Made by a program: the position numbers and the translations under genes. From the NCBI GenBank assembly GCA_964019135.1, contig OZ025249.1, positions 35,291,759-35,355,758 on the forward strand: a stretch of 64,000 nucleotides of DNA. The letters are read 5' to 3'. Positions 36,426-47,535 of the stretch are shown here, in pieces. A model generated the notes under the pieces. It made no database searches. It was not told the origin of the DNA and saw only the letters and a program-made list of their open reading frames with translations. Positions within the stretch are counted from its first letter, which is position 1, and each line of letters begins with the position of its first letter. This DNA is from Arenicola marina (lineage: Eukaryota > Annelida > Polychaeta > Arenicolidae).

Positions 36426-37010
36426 CCCACATCATCCCAAACGGAGACGCCCCCCCCCCCTCCTGCCAATCTCCACCGGTCAAACCCCAACTCAGGACCA
36501 CAAATACTGTATGCCGTGCGTGTGAAGGAGCTTGGCGCTGTGTTCCATAACCCCCGTTAGGTTGCATTGTGGATGTGCAGGTTTTATATTATATTTCCAT
36601 GTATACTGATGTCTCTACAAGCCCACAATAAGCCCTGGGCCTTCTGTAACGTTAGAATTTGGAACTACATCAATGGCGCAGACGTATTAGAGAAACCTTG
36701 CGGCTATGAAGGGGTGGGGCGGGGGTGTACGCCTATGTTATCGCGGTCACACAAACCCTCCTATAGGACAGATTCGCGGGCGAAATTAAGTTTGTCAGGG
36801 TTTTTTCAGGCCCCCAGGGTTTTCGAGTATCAATACCGAAAAAATTGTGACCATTCAAAGCCGACGTGCGAGTTAATATCAAATATATCTGAATAATTCA
36901 TACTCCTGTGCCGGTCTGGGTATTTTGGATACTTAGGCCTGTCTGGTGGGGAAGGGCGTCGGGGGTTTCCAGGGCCGAGCAGTCCTCGATTGTCTGGGGG
37001 GGCATTGTCG
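36426..37010. other. Spacer between C-run arrays
   Basis: Ordinary sequence with no supported gene; an ORF at 36567-36896 has no recognisable features. Confidence 0.5.
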
Positions 37011-37215
37011 GGGGGGGGGGGGGGTTGTCTTGCTCCTGTTGTCAGGAGATAGAAGATTTGCCGGGGAGCAGGACAACCCCCCCCCCCCCCCAGACAATAC
37101 CACCACCACCCCCCCCCCCCACCTAGGACAATTCTTCCCCGCTCGTTCACCCCGACACCCCGCCCCTCCCTTCGGAAAATTGCTTGCCCCCCGACAATTC
37201 CCCCACAGGAAAATT
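37011..37215. repeat. Mixed G-run / C-run patch related to the flanking arrays
   Basis: A G-run (37010-37024) then ttgtct, followed by ggacaacccccc / gacaataccacc / aggacaattcttcccc units matching the array at 35.9 kb. Inverted G and C runs lie within 60 bp of each other. Confidence 0.8.
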
Positions 37216-38456
37216 TGGACTGCTTTGAATGTGCGTTAACTCGCATGCCGGTTTTGATTGGTCATAACTTGCTGGGTATTGTTACTCGAGACCTCCGAGC
37301 GCCTGTAAAAACAGACAAAATGAAATTCGCACGCGAATCTGTCCTTGCTAAGACTAATTATGGTGTGTAATTATACACTATCCTTGCTAAAACGCGTTGT
37401 ATTTGGCGCGATCGCGCTTCGAAGAAAAGCATGCCCCCCACCCCCCACCTCACCCCACCCCACCCCGCCCCACACCACAATGGGCAATGGACGTCACAGC
37501 AGGCACGTGCTCCTTTATGCTAGAGGCCTTGGGGGGCACTACCTTTACGATGGTGCGGGTATGCCGCCCATACTATAGTGGTCATATGAGAGCCAGAGAA
37601 TACAAAGTACGACATTTTGTTGTCATCGCGAGAGAAATGTTTGGTTAAGAAGGCATCCAACTAGACACCGGCATTCTTTTCTTTTTTTGACGATAGAGAT
37701 AATGGGTACATACGACATCGAGGGAAAATGCAGGTTTCTGCTCCGGGGAAAGAAGAAAAGGTGAAAAAAGGTGTTATTTGTGTGATACGTATTGTTTACC
37801 TAGCTATACATAGTGCCCCCCCCCCCCCACCCCGCCTCGGCAGTCGCTTAGTCGTCAAGACGAAAGTAACTTTCGTTGACCAAATGCACTTTAGGTACTT
37901 TAGGTAGTAAGTAAATGTGTTACATAGAATACAGTGTGGTTTGAACGGAAGTAGATTTTGTTCACCATATGAGTTTTTGTCACAACGTGGGCAGAAGCCT
38001 ATAATTTTTTATATGGGTGTTACCTCACTCATGAGTGAGTTAACTGTGTTCGTCCTATAGCTGCGCACATTGTGTGTCAAGGTAGAAGGAAATACATATT
38101 TTCTCATGCACCACTCGCACCCCATTGGCGGGGAAGGGGGGGGGGCACTAGATGTATTTAGGTATATACATATGTGTCGCCCAAATGACCCCTTTTTTCG
38201 CCATTTTGTTCTCAATCCCCGGAGCAGAAATCTGGAATTTCTCTCGATGTGCGCATCTGAGAATGAGGTTTTTTTTAAATTGCAGCTATTGACTATATAT
38301 TCCAGTTCATGTCGAAACTGTTCAAATAATTAACCACCATAAACTTTGCCATGACTGCCAGTGTCTATCCCTCCCGGATGTCCTCCCGAAGTATTCCCAC
38401 GTGTCGGAAAGAGAAGGGGATGGGGCTTGTCCGTGTGTGGATGTGTGTTTCCAGGG
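37216..38456. other. Gene-free stretch
   Basis: No coding region supported. Contains C-rich runs at 37431-37480 and 37815-37834 and a G-run at 38136-38145. Confidence 0.5.
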
Positions 38457-38872
38457 GGTGGTTATCGTCCAGGGGGGTATTGTCCGGGGGCAACTTGCCG
38501 GGGGGGACTGGCCCAAGGGGAACATTTTCCAGGTGGGGGATTGTAGTGGGGGGGGGGGTTCCGGGGGCAGAACTGACTGGGGGGGAATTGTCCGGGGGGA
38601 AGTTGTCTCGTAGGGGGGAGTTGTCCGGGGGGAAGTTGTCCTAGGAGGGAATTGTCCGGGGGGGAGTTGTCCGGGGGGGACTTGTCCGGGGGGAGTTGTC
38701 CGGGGGGGGACTTGTCCTAGGGGGGAATTGTCCGGGGGGGACTTGTCCTAGGGGGGAATTGTCCGGGGGGGGAGTTGCCCGGGGGGAACTTGTCCTAAGG
38801 GGGAATTGTGCGGGGTGGAATTGTCAGGGGGGGGGACTTGTCCGGGGGGGAATTTTCCGGGGGGGAGTTATC
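38457..38872 (+). repeat. G-run array (inverted relative to 35.9 kb)
   Basis: Units of ggggggaattgtcc / ggggggagttgtcc and cctaggggggaattg are the reverse complement of the 35893-36425 units. The plus strand has more than 20 G-runs of 4-9 at short spacing. Confidence 0.93.
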
Positions 38873-41164
38873 CTAGAACCTATTTCTCCTCGCCGTCATC
38901 GGAGAAGACCAAGCCGGGACCTACTTCTGTCTTATCAGTTACCTGTCGGTCGTCATTGATGTAGACCCCAAAAAACTGGCCTTGGGTGTTAACGCATCAG
39001 CGACAAGTCAAGTCTCTATGGTTCGCCCCGCCCCGTCTGCCTGCCGTCGGCCCTCAGCGTGATCAAAGACCCACGTGTTTTTGTGTATGAGCTGTACATA
39101 AGGTATCGCATACTCGATCGGTACGGGCGCTAATCCCATGGATTGGGATTCGGCCTGAACCGCACTGCATTCATGTGTTATCTCGGTTCCGGCATGCAGG
39201 TGCGACAGAAATAGACCCAATTTACTTATTGCGCCAGACGTGTTATGTCGTTAGTGCGTCGTGCGTGACCCGCCGCTGCGAACTTTCCAGGTCTAGCAGC
39301 TCTCGATCCCTTGTCCCCGTCATGTAGTTGGCAGGGCATATGAGGGCCATGGTCAGCCATTGCGTAAATACTTTCACTGGTTGCGGGACAATTTACCCTC
39401 ATGTATTTGGAGAAAAAAAAGGGTTGCTCGAACCCACAGTCGCTTCTTTTTGGTTCCAAACAAGTTGGCTGGCTGCACGCGGCACGTGGCTCCTCTGTAG
39501 GTCACCTCCCAGGAGCGTACCATGGCAACGGCTGGGTGCCCGGCCGGTGAACCCGGGGTTATGGGCAGGGTATGTTCCATGGCTGTGTGGAGAGTAAGTT
39601 GTGGGGGTCAGGGCCATGTTTACCTGATGAGGTGAATCTTATTTTCCAACGCTGACTTCAAACACATCCGGCGCTTTCATATTTGACGAGGACCTAGGTG
39701 TGTCTATCGGGGGCTGCTTATACCGGGATATCAGGGGGAACAGCAACCCGACCCCGGGAGCCGTGGACAGAAAATCTGGACGGATCCAGGCGGAGCCGTC
39801 AGTGTCGGACTAGGAAGCTCAGGGAATGGCCATGCGATGATATATATACAGGGAGGCCACAATACTGCGATCTCAATGATACATGCGCGAAGGAATCTAC
39901 TGCGTCTCCGTGTATCGCGCGATGCACGCCATCTGTCGTCCAATGTGAGTACCTTAACGCACCTTTATTTACATGGACCGTTTAATTAAACGGAAATACC
40001 ATGTTGCATTTTCTTGTCAGTTTTAATGTATTTACTTTTTGTTATCGTGTTGTATATGAACCATGGGTCACACGAGGGACACACGGTGGCCCGGGGGTCG
40101 AGAACCCTAAATACATAGCCATCGTTTGACGAGGCGTGCGGTAAGTAACCTGCGCTACAGTCGTGTAATACCTGTGATCACGCACTGCCGGGCGCCAGAA
40201 CTACCTACTGTAGCCGTGTATCGTCACGCCCGGACCCGCATGGTTTATTCAATTGTAGCGCGGGACAATGTTTCCATTTTACGCTTTAGTTTTTCGTTCT
40301 CTCGCCTTTTACTCTTGAATAGTATGAAATAAAACTATCGTAACAGTTTTTACGCTGTCTCGTGCTGAAGTCCATATGGTCCTACCTACGGATTTGTTAC
40401 GGATTTGTTCCATTTGAACGCCTCTGTCCCGACAGTCACCCTCCACCGGCTGTCCTCTCTCGCCCCCACCCCACCACTGGCTATTCTCTCCCGGGCCTCC
40501 TGTATACGGGTCTGGTGGATGTTGCATAAGCACCTGCGGGCACTGCCTGCCTCAGGTTACGGTACTGACGGGGGCCAGACAGGTGTCTCTAGTCTCGCAT
40601 GACCTTTTCACGGTGTGGCGCCGATCTATGGCCACGCAGTACTCTGGCGGCCTCGGGCGCCCCCAGGACTCTCTCACCTTCTCCTGGCCTCAAGCAATCA
40701 TGACCTGGATGAGCTCACGCGGTGTACTCTCCCGAATCGGCTCGTCAGTCAAAGTCTGTAGTCGATTGCTTGCTTGATAGACAGGAACAAACGAACAAAA
40801 CTGTATTATTAGCGTCCACGTGTTGCCGCCAGTAATCCCTCAAGCGGCCCCGTCTGCGGACAAGGTCATTATATGTTTGGCGTTTTAGGCACCAGTCGAA
40901 CCTTTACTGATTTATCGGGCTCGTGTCTAAGGTAGCAGCTAAATTCGGATGACGCCGCCAGAGAACGGCTAAATGGGGATATCGCCCACTAAGTGACTAC
41001 ATGACCTGCCCACCATTAGCGTAACGGAGCCTGGTGGAGGTTGTATCGGGTGGAGATTGATATACGCGCTACGATTCTGGCAGTGAGGCAATCCACATAC
41101 TTTACCAGTTTTGTGCACATAAAGGAAATGGCGGCACAATAAAATTGGGTTGGATGAAACGCAC
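38873..41164. other. Gene-free stretch
   Basis: Many short overlapping ORFs (61-95 codons), none recognisable; no repeats of note. Confidence 0.5.
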
Positions 41165-41252
41165 CCCAGATGTAGCTACCAAGACTCGAACCCATGACCT
41201 TTTGGTCTGCTGCCCAACCAGCTTACAGACTGAGCTTAAGGGAGGCAGGCCC
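41165..41252 (-). mobile_element. tRNA-like sequence (SINE head or tRNA relic)
   Basis: On the minus strand an A-box-like agctcagtctgtaagctgg is followed about 40 bases later by a B-box-like gggttcgagtc. The aminoacyl-stem halves do not pair well, so this reads as a SINE head or tRNA pseudogene, not a functional tRNA. Confidence 0.5.
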
Positions 41253-42639
41253 GTGAAGACATGAAGGCGAGCGCATATTAGAATTTCTAACTCCATTAAA
41301 TTCCATCAGGTTTTCTTCATGTAAGCCTTACTATATACTATATCTATTACATATCCGTAAATTTGCTCTTCGTTTTCTCCAGTTTAGTGGCAGGAGTCCT
41401 TAAGTAAATAGGTTCTGGTGGGTTCCATATTGATTGTGTAGTCCATTGCTATCAGCCGCTATCGCTTAGGGCGTCCCTTTGCGTCGCTTAATTCGCTCAA
41501 GTGCCTCTTCTATTTAACGACACTCGCTTTGCAGACCGCATGTGTACACCCCTTGATTGTCTTTGTGACCAGGACAAGATTAGACATAGGTTACCAGTCA
41601 TTCCCATGAGTTCCATGCCGCACCTATTCGTTTATACATGTATATGACAATCATTTATTGTGAATGATGATTTTGTTGGTCGGCAACCGAATATGCCATC
41701 CGTATTGTTAGTAGTGACACGACATATCAATGTAACCAAACATTACGTCCCGTTGAACTTGACTACACGAGTATTGTTTTAGTAAAGGAAAGAAGCTTTT
41801 TGTAAGCATATTATGCAATATACGCTCAGTCATGAGTGTTAGTCGTATCGTTTTTCCCACTGAAGTCTTAGTAATAATCACTTAGAGATAAGACCTGACT
41901 GGTCTGGTGGTACACACGTACACCCGTTAGGCACCCCAAAAAAGTTACGCTTCGGCCGGAACGTTAAGCTTTGCGAATGAGTGTTTTCCAGCTATTCGTG
42001 AGAGACATCTCTTGGAACCACTGGATCGATTTTCCATTATCGCACTCACCGAACTACTTGGGCTAGTTTTAGGTACTTGTATCCGGCTGGTGGACCGTCA
42101 TCCGGAACGCCAACTTACAAGTTTTCAGTTTGGTAACTGGCGAGAAGCCAGATTTGCTAATGGTTTAACGACACTTTCAGTTTGTAAGGCTATATCGGGC
42201 CGTGAGCACAACGATAATGTGTATGTGATGGGGTTTGTGTTCTCCTCACTGATCTCTGTACCATGGCCTATATCTGCGCTCCCCACAGCCTTGGATGTCG
42301 ACAGGTGGCGATACAATATCGGATTGTGATTGGGTCGGGGTGCCGGTATTAACTGCGCCCTCCCGCCTTAACGTCTTCTCAGCGACACTGAACAATGCAT
42401 AAGGACGCACGGGCAGAAGGCCGTCTCTGGCTGTATGTTTCCGTAGCCATATGTTCCTTCTGGCTACGTGTGTCTTGGAATCCGGTTGTTGTATGATCTA
42501 GTATTGATGTTGTCATTGGTGCAAGTGAATTGCTGATTGCTAAATGAGCGTTCAAAATTCAGGTTTGTACTGATTTTTTGCTGTTATATTACCTATGGTG
42601 ATATTACCAGCCCTGTCAACACTGGTTTTACCAGTGGCG
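41253..42639. other. Gene-free stretch
   Basis: An ORF at 42012-42329 has no recognisable domain. Nothing else supported. Confidence 0.5.
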
Positions 42640-43745
42640 ATGTATTGATATCGATGTGCATGTGGCATTGGTGGCGATGTACATATATTGATATCGATGT
42701 GCATGTGGTATTGGTGGCGACGTACATGTATTGATATCGATGTGCATGTGGTATTGGTGGCGATGTACATGTATTGATAGCGATGTGCATGTGGTATTGG
42801 TGGCGACGTACATGTATTGATATCGATGTGCATGTGGTATTGGTGGCGATGTACATGTATTGATATCGATGTGCATGTGGTATTGGTGGCGACGTACATG
42901 TATTGATATCGATGTACATGTTGTATTGGTCGCGATGTACATGTATTGATATCGATGTACATGTTGTATTGGTGGCGATGTACATGTATTGATATCGATG
43001 TACATGTATTGATATCGATGTGCGTGTGGTATTGGTGGCGACGTACATGTATTGATATCGATGTGCATGTTGTATTGGTGGCGATGTACATGTATTGATA
43101 TCGATGTACATGTGGTATTGGTGGCGACGTACATGTATTGATATCGATGTACATGTTGTATTGATATCGATGTACATGGTGTATTGGTGGCGACGTACAT
43201 GTATTGATATCGATGTACATGTATTGATATCGATGTACATGTTGTATTGGTGGCGATGTACATGTATTGATATCGATGTACATGTATTGATATCGATGTA
43301 CATGTTGTATTGGTGGCGATGTACATGTATTGATATCGATGTACATGTATTGATATCGATGTACATGTTGTATTGGTGGCGATGTACATGTATTGATATC
43401 GATGTACATGTATTGATATCGATGTACATGTTGTATTGATATCGATGTACATGTATTGATATCGATGTACATGTTGTATTGATATCGATGTACATGTATT
43501 GATATCGATGTGCATGTGGTATTGGTGGCGACGTACATGTATTGATATCGATGTACATGTTGTATTGGTGGCGATGTACATGTATTGATATCGATGTGCA
43601 TGTGGTATTGGTGGCGACCTACATGTATTGATATCGATGTACATGTTGTATTGGTGGCGATGTACATGTATTGATATCGATGTGCATGTGGTATTAGTGG
43701 CGATGTACATGTATTGATCGATGTGCATGTTGTATTGGTGGCGAT
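42640..43745. repeat. 43 bp minisatellite rich in small palindromes
   Basis: Full unit: tattgatatcgatg(t/g)(a/g)catg, then t(t/g)gtattggtggcga(t/c)gtacatg. A shortened 20-23 bp form (tattgatatcgatgtacatg) is interspersed in the middle. Units contain gatatc, atcgat, tgtaca and catgtacatg. All three minus frames are open for 320-470 codons because the 43 bp unit is stop-free and cycles frames; no gene is inferred. Confidence 0.97.
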
Positions 43746-44448
43746 GTTGCTGTTAGCTCCGTTTCCTATCACCCCATCCATATCGTAGGGGTTGATTCCC
43801 ATGTACGCGCGATGCTTTAAACAACCAACCGTCATCCATCTTGGTATAACGTCATGAACGTCACGAACTGTTATATTTATATATAACAATTGATTTAAAC
43901 GTTTGTTTATTTCGGTGGCAATTGAAAAACATGCAATTATCCAAACAAAGATCGTTTGCAGATAATATAACATGATAACCTATAGACAATAGGCCTACCC
44001 ATATATGATCGATGTTGACGGCTCCATAGCAGGATAATCGGTATCGCGACCTTCGAGGTCTGCAGCTAACTTTTACGCTCGAACGAATGCATATGGTATG
44101 TCGCCTGTAATAACTCCTGTAAATCGGGAGTGCGTGTGGTGCACTTCTTCGCAGTAGCTTATGGCCTAAAGCTAGACATAATGCATAAAAATGTCCTGCA
44201 CCGGACAGCGGCGAAAGCTGGCTGGCTGCACGTGGTGTAGGCTAGTTTACTCAGGTATGATGATGTCCGCGTCTCACCCTTTTTAATGCTGTTATAATGG
44301 GGCATAAAGTACCGTGTGCCGCCGAGAAATCTCTATTCGCTGTTCTTTCCTGTTCGTGTCTGATTCATGTCTGCCCGAGATTGGAGGTATCTGAATCACG
44401 TCTTTGCGGGCGCGCTGTGAGTTTTAATGAATTTAATAACGTGTCCAA
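43746..44448. other. Gene-free stretch
   Basis: No gene recognised; ordinary sequence. Confidence 0.55.
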
Positions 44449-44515
44449 CTGTCTCGTGGTGACCAATAGACTGTGTCATGGCGACCAATAAACAGTGTCA
44501 TGGCGACCAATAGGG
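44449..44515 (+). repeat. Three outlying units of the 22 bp CCAAT satellite
   Basis: gaccaatagactgtgtcatg, gaccaataaacagtgtcatg and gaccaataggg: same unit as the main array at 46283-46983, separated from it by about 1.8 kb. Confidence 0.92.
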
Positions 44516-44908
44516 ATGTACAGTCACTTCGGGATCTTATCGAGACCCCACGAGACGGGATACCTATGCTCTGCGTCAATGCCTAGCATCAACGGCCTGT
44601 ACGTGCTACCTACCTTCCGGTTGTTTGCCTTCACTCGCCTCACACACAAGATCGGCTAAAGCTGTCCTTGGAAGCACAACTAACCACTGGAGTTCTACGC
44701 ATATCCGAATTATAACCATCCGAGTAGATTTATGTAATGTATGAGCGGTTAGGCAGTTGATAAACCAGAATGCGGTTGTCTCATGAGTGACTGTCAGCGT
44801 CAGGCGATCTAATGTGCTGCGCGGGGTTTTCCATGTCGTATGACGTAATAATCATCATGACGCGCGTGTCTGCGCGCGGTATCTATGGTTACGTAACAAC
44901 GCTCCTTA

Positions 44909-45876
44909 TAGGGCTATACAGTTCTCGCGATCGGGCCGCGAGATTTCAATTTTGGGGACAAACAAACACACGTGCTCCATGTTGAACTATAGGCAGCTAT
45001 AAGTCAATTTCTTTCCAGTTTTATTCTAAAGACTATGAGTACCATTTCACTAAACATGGCTATGGGAGATAGACGTTAAAATATTTGGAGGCGATGGAGC
45101 GCAGAACTTTGGGAATATACAAGAAAAAATCCGTCTTCACAACACTCGAAAGCTAAAAATAGCGTTCTAAATTTAGCCCTGCACCCGGGCTTTCGCGAGT
45201 TTTACAGACTGCGAATGACGTCACAGAGTTTCACGTGCCTCCGCGGTGACAAAAATGGCGAGAGCAAGTGATCGACTTAACCATTCCGCTTGTCAAAATG
45301 TGCAGTGCATGGAGTAACAACACAAGGACGCATCATTTAACCACATGGTAAAGGTAAATTAAGACCAGTAGGATGTTTTCGTATCACTTTTGGATCACGA
45401 AAAGACAAAGTTCTTCATTCTTTGTAAGTTTTCTGTTTGAAGCGTTGCGCCAATGTTGTCACTTGGGGAGAATCCATGTGACGTCATAATGTCTCGTTTT
45501 CATAGGAAATGCAAAAAAACGTTAGTTTCTCAGCCGTGTTGTCCCGTCGTAACAAATATTAGTCATTGTGGTGGCGCAAATGAATGAAAAATATGTCGTC
45601 TATCCGTTTTGGGCAGCTATATTTCTTAAATATTCTTAATTATATCGCCAGGCCTTCCGCAATGGACCCACCCCTCGGCGCCTGGCTCTTGCGCAGGTAG
45701 TCTGGTTCCCAGGCTCGCTCTTTGCGTAACATACACGTCACGCCTACATCACAGATAGTCAGGATACCAGTGTGCGCAGAGATTCTCAACTCGTTCCGAA
45801 CACGTGCTTCGTTTGTTTGTCCCCAAAATGAGTAAACCGGAAGTCTAGGCGAACGAGACTTTATAGCCCTATATGG
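44909..45876. mobile_element. MITE-like element with about 65-80 bp inverted termini
   Basis: Left end agggctatacagttctcgcg .. attttggggacaaacaaac and right end (inverted) agggctataaagtctcgttc .. attttggggacaaacaaac pair over about 70 bp. Flanks show TAT/ATA at both sides, compatible with a TA-type duplication. The roughly 970 bp interior has no recognisable transposase. Confidence 0.7.
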
Positions 45877-46099
45877 ACTGAGCAGGTTAGGACAATGGTG
45901 CTCCGTTTCTCGTAGAACTGTAAACATCGATGATTTGGCTCAAAATACAACGCTTCCAACAGTCTCATCGGACCACATGCATTATGGAGAGATAAATGTC
46001 TTATCTTAAACTATATTATGATTTTATAGTTAACAATACCTGGACCAAAGCAAACAAAAAATATAACAAAAAATAGTTTCACACCCACTCGATTCTTTA

Positions 46100-46280
46100 C
46101 GCCCAAACCGCGCAGCTGGCCGGTTCCCAACGCTAAAACATTGCCTAAAATGAGTGCGCGTCACGCAGTTGCAGCAAGGCACCAGCGTGTTGCGCACTCG
46201 TTCTAAGTGCACGTGTTTTTTTGTTGGTCCCCAAAAGACCTAAACCGGAAATAGAACCCGCGAGAACTGTACAGCCTTAC
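46100..46280 (-). mobile_element. Third, solitary copy of the same MITE end
   Basis: Minus strand: ggctgtacagttctcgcg, ggtttaggtcttttggggac, caacaaaaaaacacgtgc, aacgagtgcgcaacacgctgg. This parallels the right end of the 44909-45876 element and lies directly against the first unit of the 22 bp satellite. Confidence 0.65.
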
Positions 46281-46282
46281 AG

Positions 46283-46983
46283 ACAGTCTCGTGGCGACCA
46301 ATAGACAGTGTCATGGCAACCAAAAGACAGTGTCATGGCGACAGATAGACAGTGCCATGGCGATCAATAGACGCTGTCGTGCTCAGTAGACAGTGTCATG
46401 CCGACAAATAGACAGTGTCATGCCGACCAATAGACAGTGTCTTGGCGACCAATAGACAGTGTCATGGCGACCAATAGACAGTGTCATGGTGACCAACAGA
46501 CAGTGTCATGGCGACCAATAGACAGTGTCATGGCGACCAATAGAGAGTCTCATGGCGACCAATAGACAGTGTCATGGTGACCAATAGACAGTGTCATGGC
46601 GACCAATACACAGTGTCTTGGCGACCAATAGACAATGTCATGGCGACCAATAGACAGTGTCATGGCGACCAATAGACAGTGTCATGGCGACCAATAGACA
46701 GTGTCATGGCGACCAATAGACAGTGTCATGGCGACCAATAGATAGTGTCGTAGCGACCAATAGACAGTCTCATGGCGACCAATAGACAGTCTCATGGCGA
46801 CCAATAGACAGTGTCTTGGCGACCAATAGACAGTGTCATGGCGACCAATAAACAGTGTCATGGCGATCTATAGACAGTGTCGTGGCGACCAATAGACAGT
46901 GTCGTAGCGACCAATAGACAGTGTCATGGCGGCCAATAGGCAGTGTCATGGCGACCAATAGGCGCTGTCGTGGCGACCAATAG
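46283..46983 (+). repeat. 22 bp satellite, about 32 units, each with a CCAAT box
   Basis: Unit cgaccaatagacagtgtcat plus gg; most copies are identical, with variants gtctcatgg, gtcttggcg and gtcgtagcg. The array ends about 440 bp upstream of the TDRKH start codon. Confidence 0.97.
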
Positions 46984-47012
46984 TATATAGTGCTATGGAT
47001 CGTTTCTACATT

Positions 47013-47423
47013 TGTCTATATAGACACCAGGGAGTTTTATCACAACATCGTCCTGCATCTGGCATCACATCAGAACGCAGTGCACACATATCCGCCTCGC
47101 AGGTAGCTGACTTGTCTGTGGATTTTTTTTCCTCATTTTGGCTTATATGACTTTTGAGTATGAACAGTTCGACTAACAGTTTGTGTTTTTACTTTCAGTC
47201 CGCAGTCATATTCCCGTCAGCAGAGACATACATTCCATGTGACGAAAGGAGGAAAGATTCTGTGATAAAATTGACATTGACGTTTTTATCTGCTGAGATA
47301 TAACGGAGTCTAGTGTCAATCTAACGCAAGACGGCGCAGATAAGTTACAGAAAAGGGAAGCCAACCACTTCGCCGAGAAAGTGACGCCAAGAATTCCACA
47401 GAGTGAACACATTCCAGAAACAG
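47013..47423 (+). promoter_or_regulatory. TDRKH: Putative TDRKH core promoter and 5' UTR
   Basis: TATA-like tctatatagac at 47015-47025. A possible non-coding first exon ends at cgcag|GTAGCT (about 47102) and a candidate acceptor tttttactttcag ends at 47198, so the 5' UTR may be split by a short intron. A MYB-type site taacagtt lies at 47174-47181. All assigned by motif and position only. Confidence 0.4.
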
Positions 47424-47535
47424 ATGAAGATGTTCCCCTTACTGCAGCTGACGATTGCCCAGAAGGCAGTGCTGTTGGTGTCCCTTCCGGTCACGGGGTT
47501 GCTGCTGTATTTGTTGATGCGCAAGCGACGTGATG
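47424..47535 (+). CDS. TDRKH: TDRKH exon 1 (membrane anchor)
   Basis: Starts ATG AAG ATG; encodes MKMFPLLQLTIAQK, then the hydrophobic AVLLVSLPVTGLLLYLL and basic MRKRRD, the layout of the TDRKH N-terminal mitochondrial anchor. Either Met1 or Met3 could initiate. Donor G|GTGAGG. Confidence 0.85.

Noticed and set aside
42552..43973. 473-residue minus-strand ORF with YQYMYIATNTTCTSI repeats
   Set aside because: Derived from the 43 bp satellite; three overlapping frames are equally open, as expected for a 3n+1 unit without stops.
46283..46983. Possible CRISPR or snRNA cluster
   Set aside because: 22 bp head-to-tail units with no spacers and no snRNA features.
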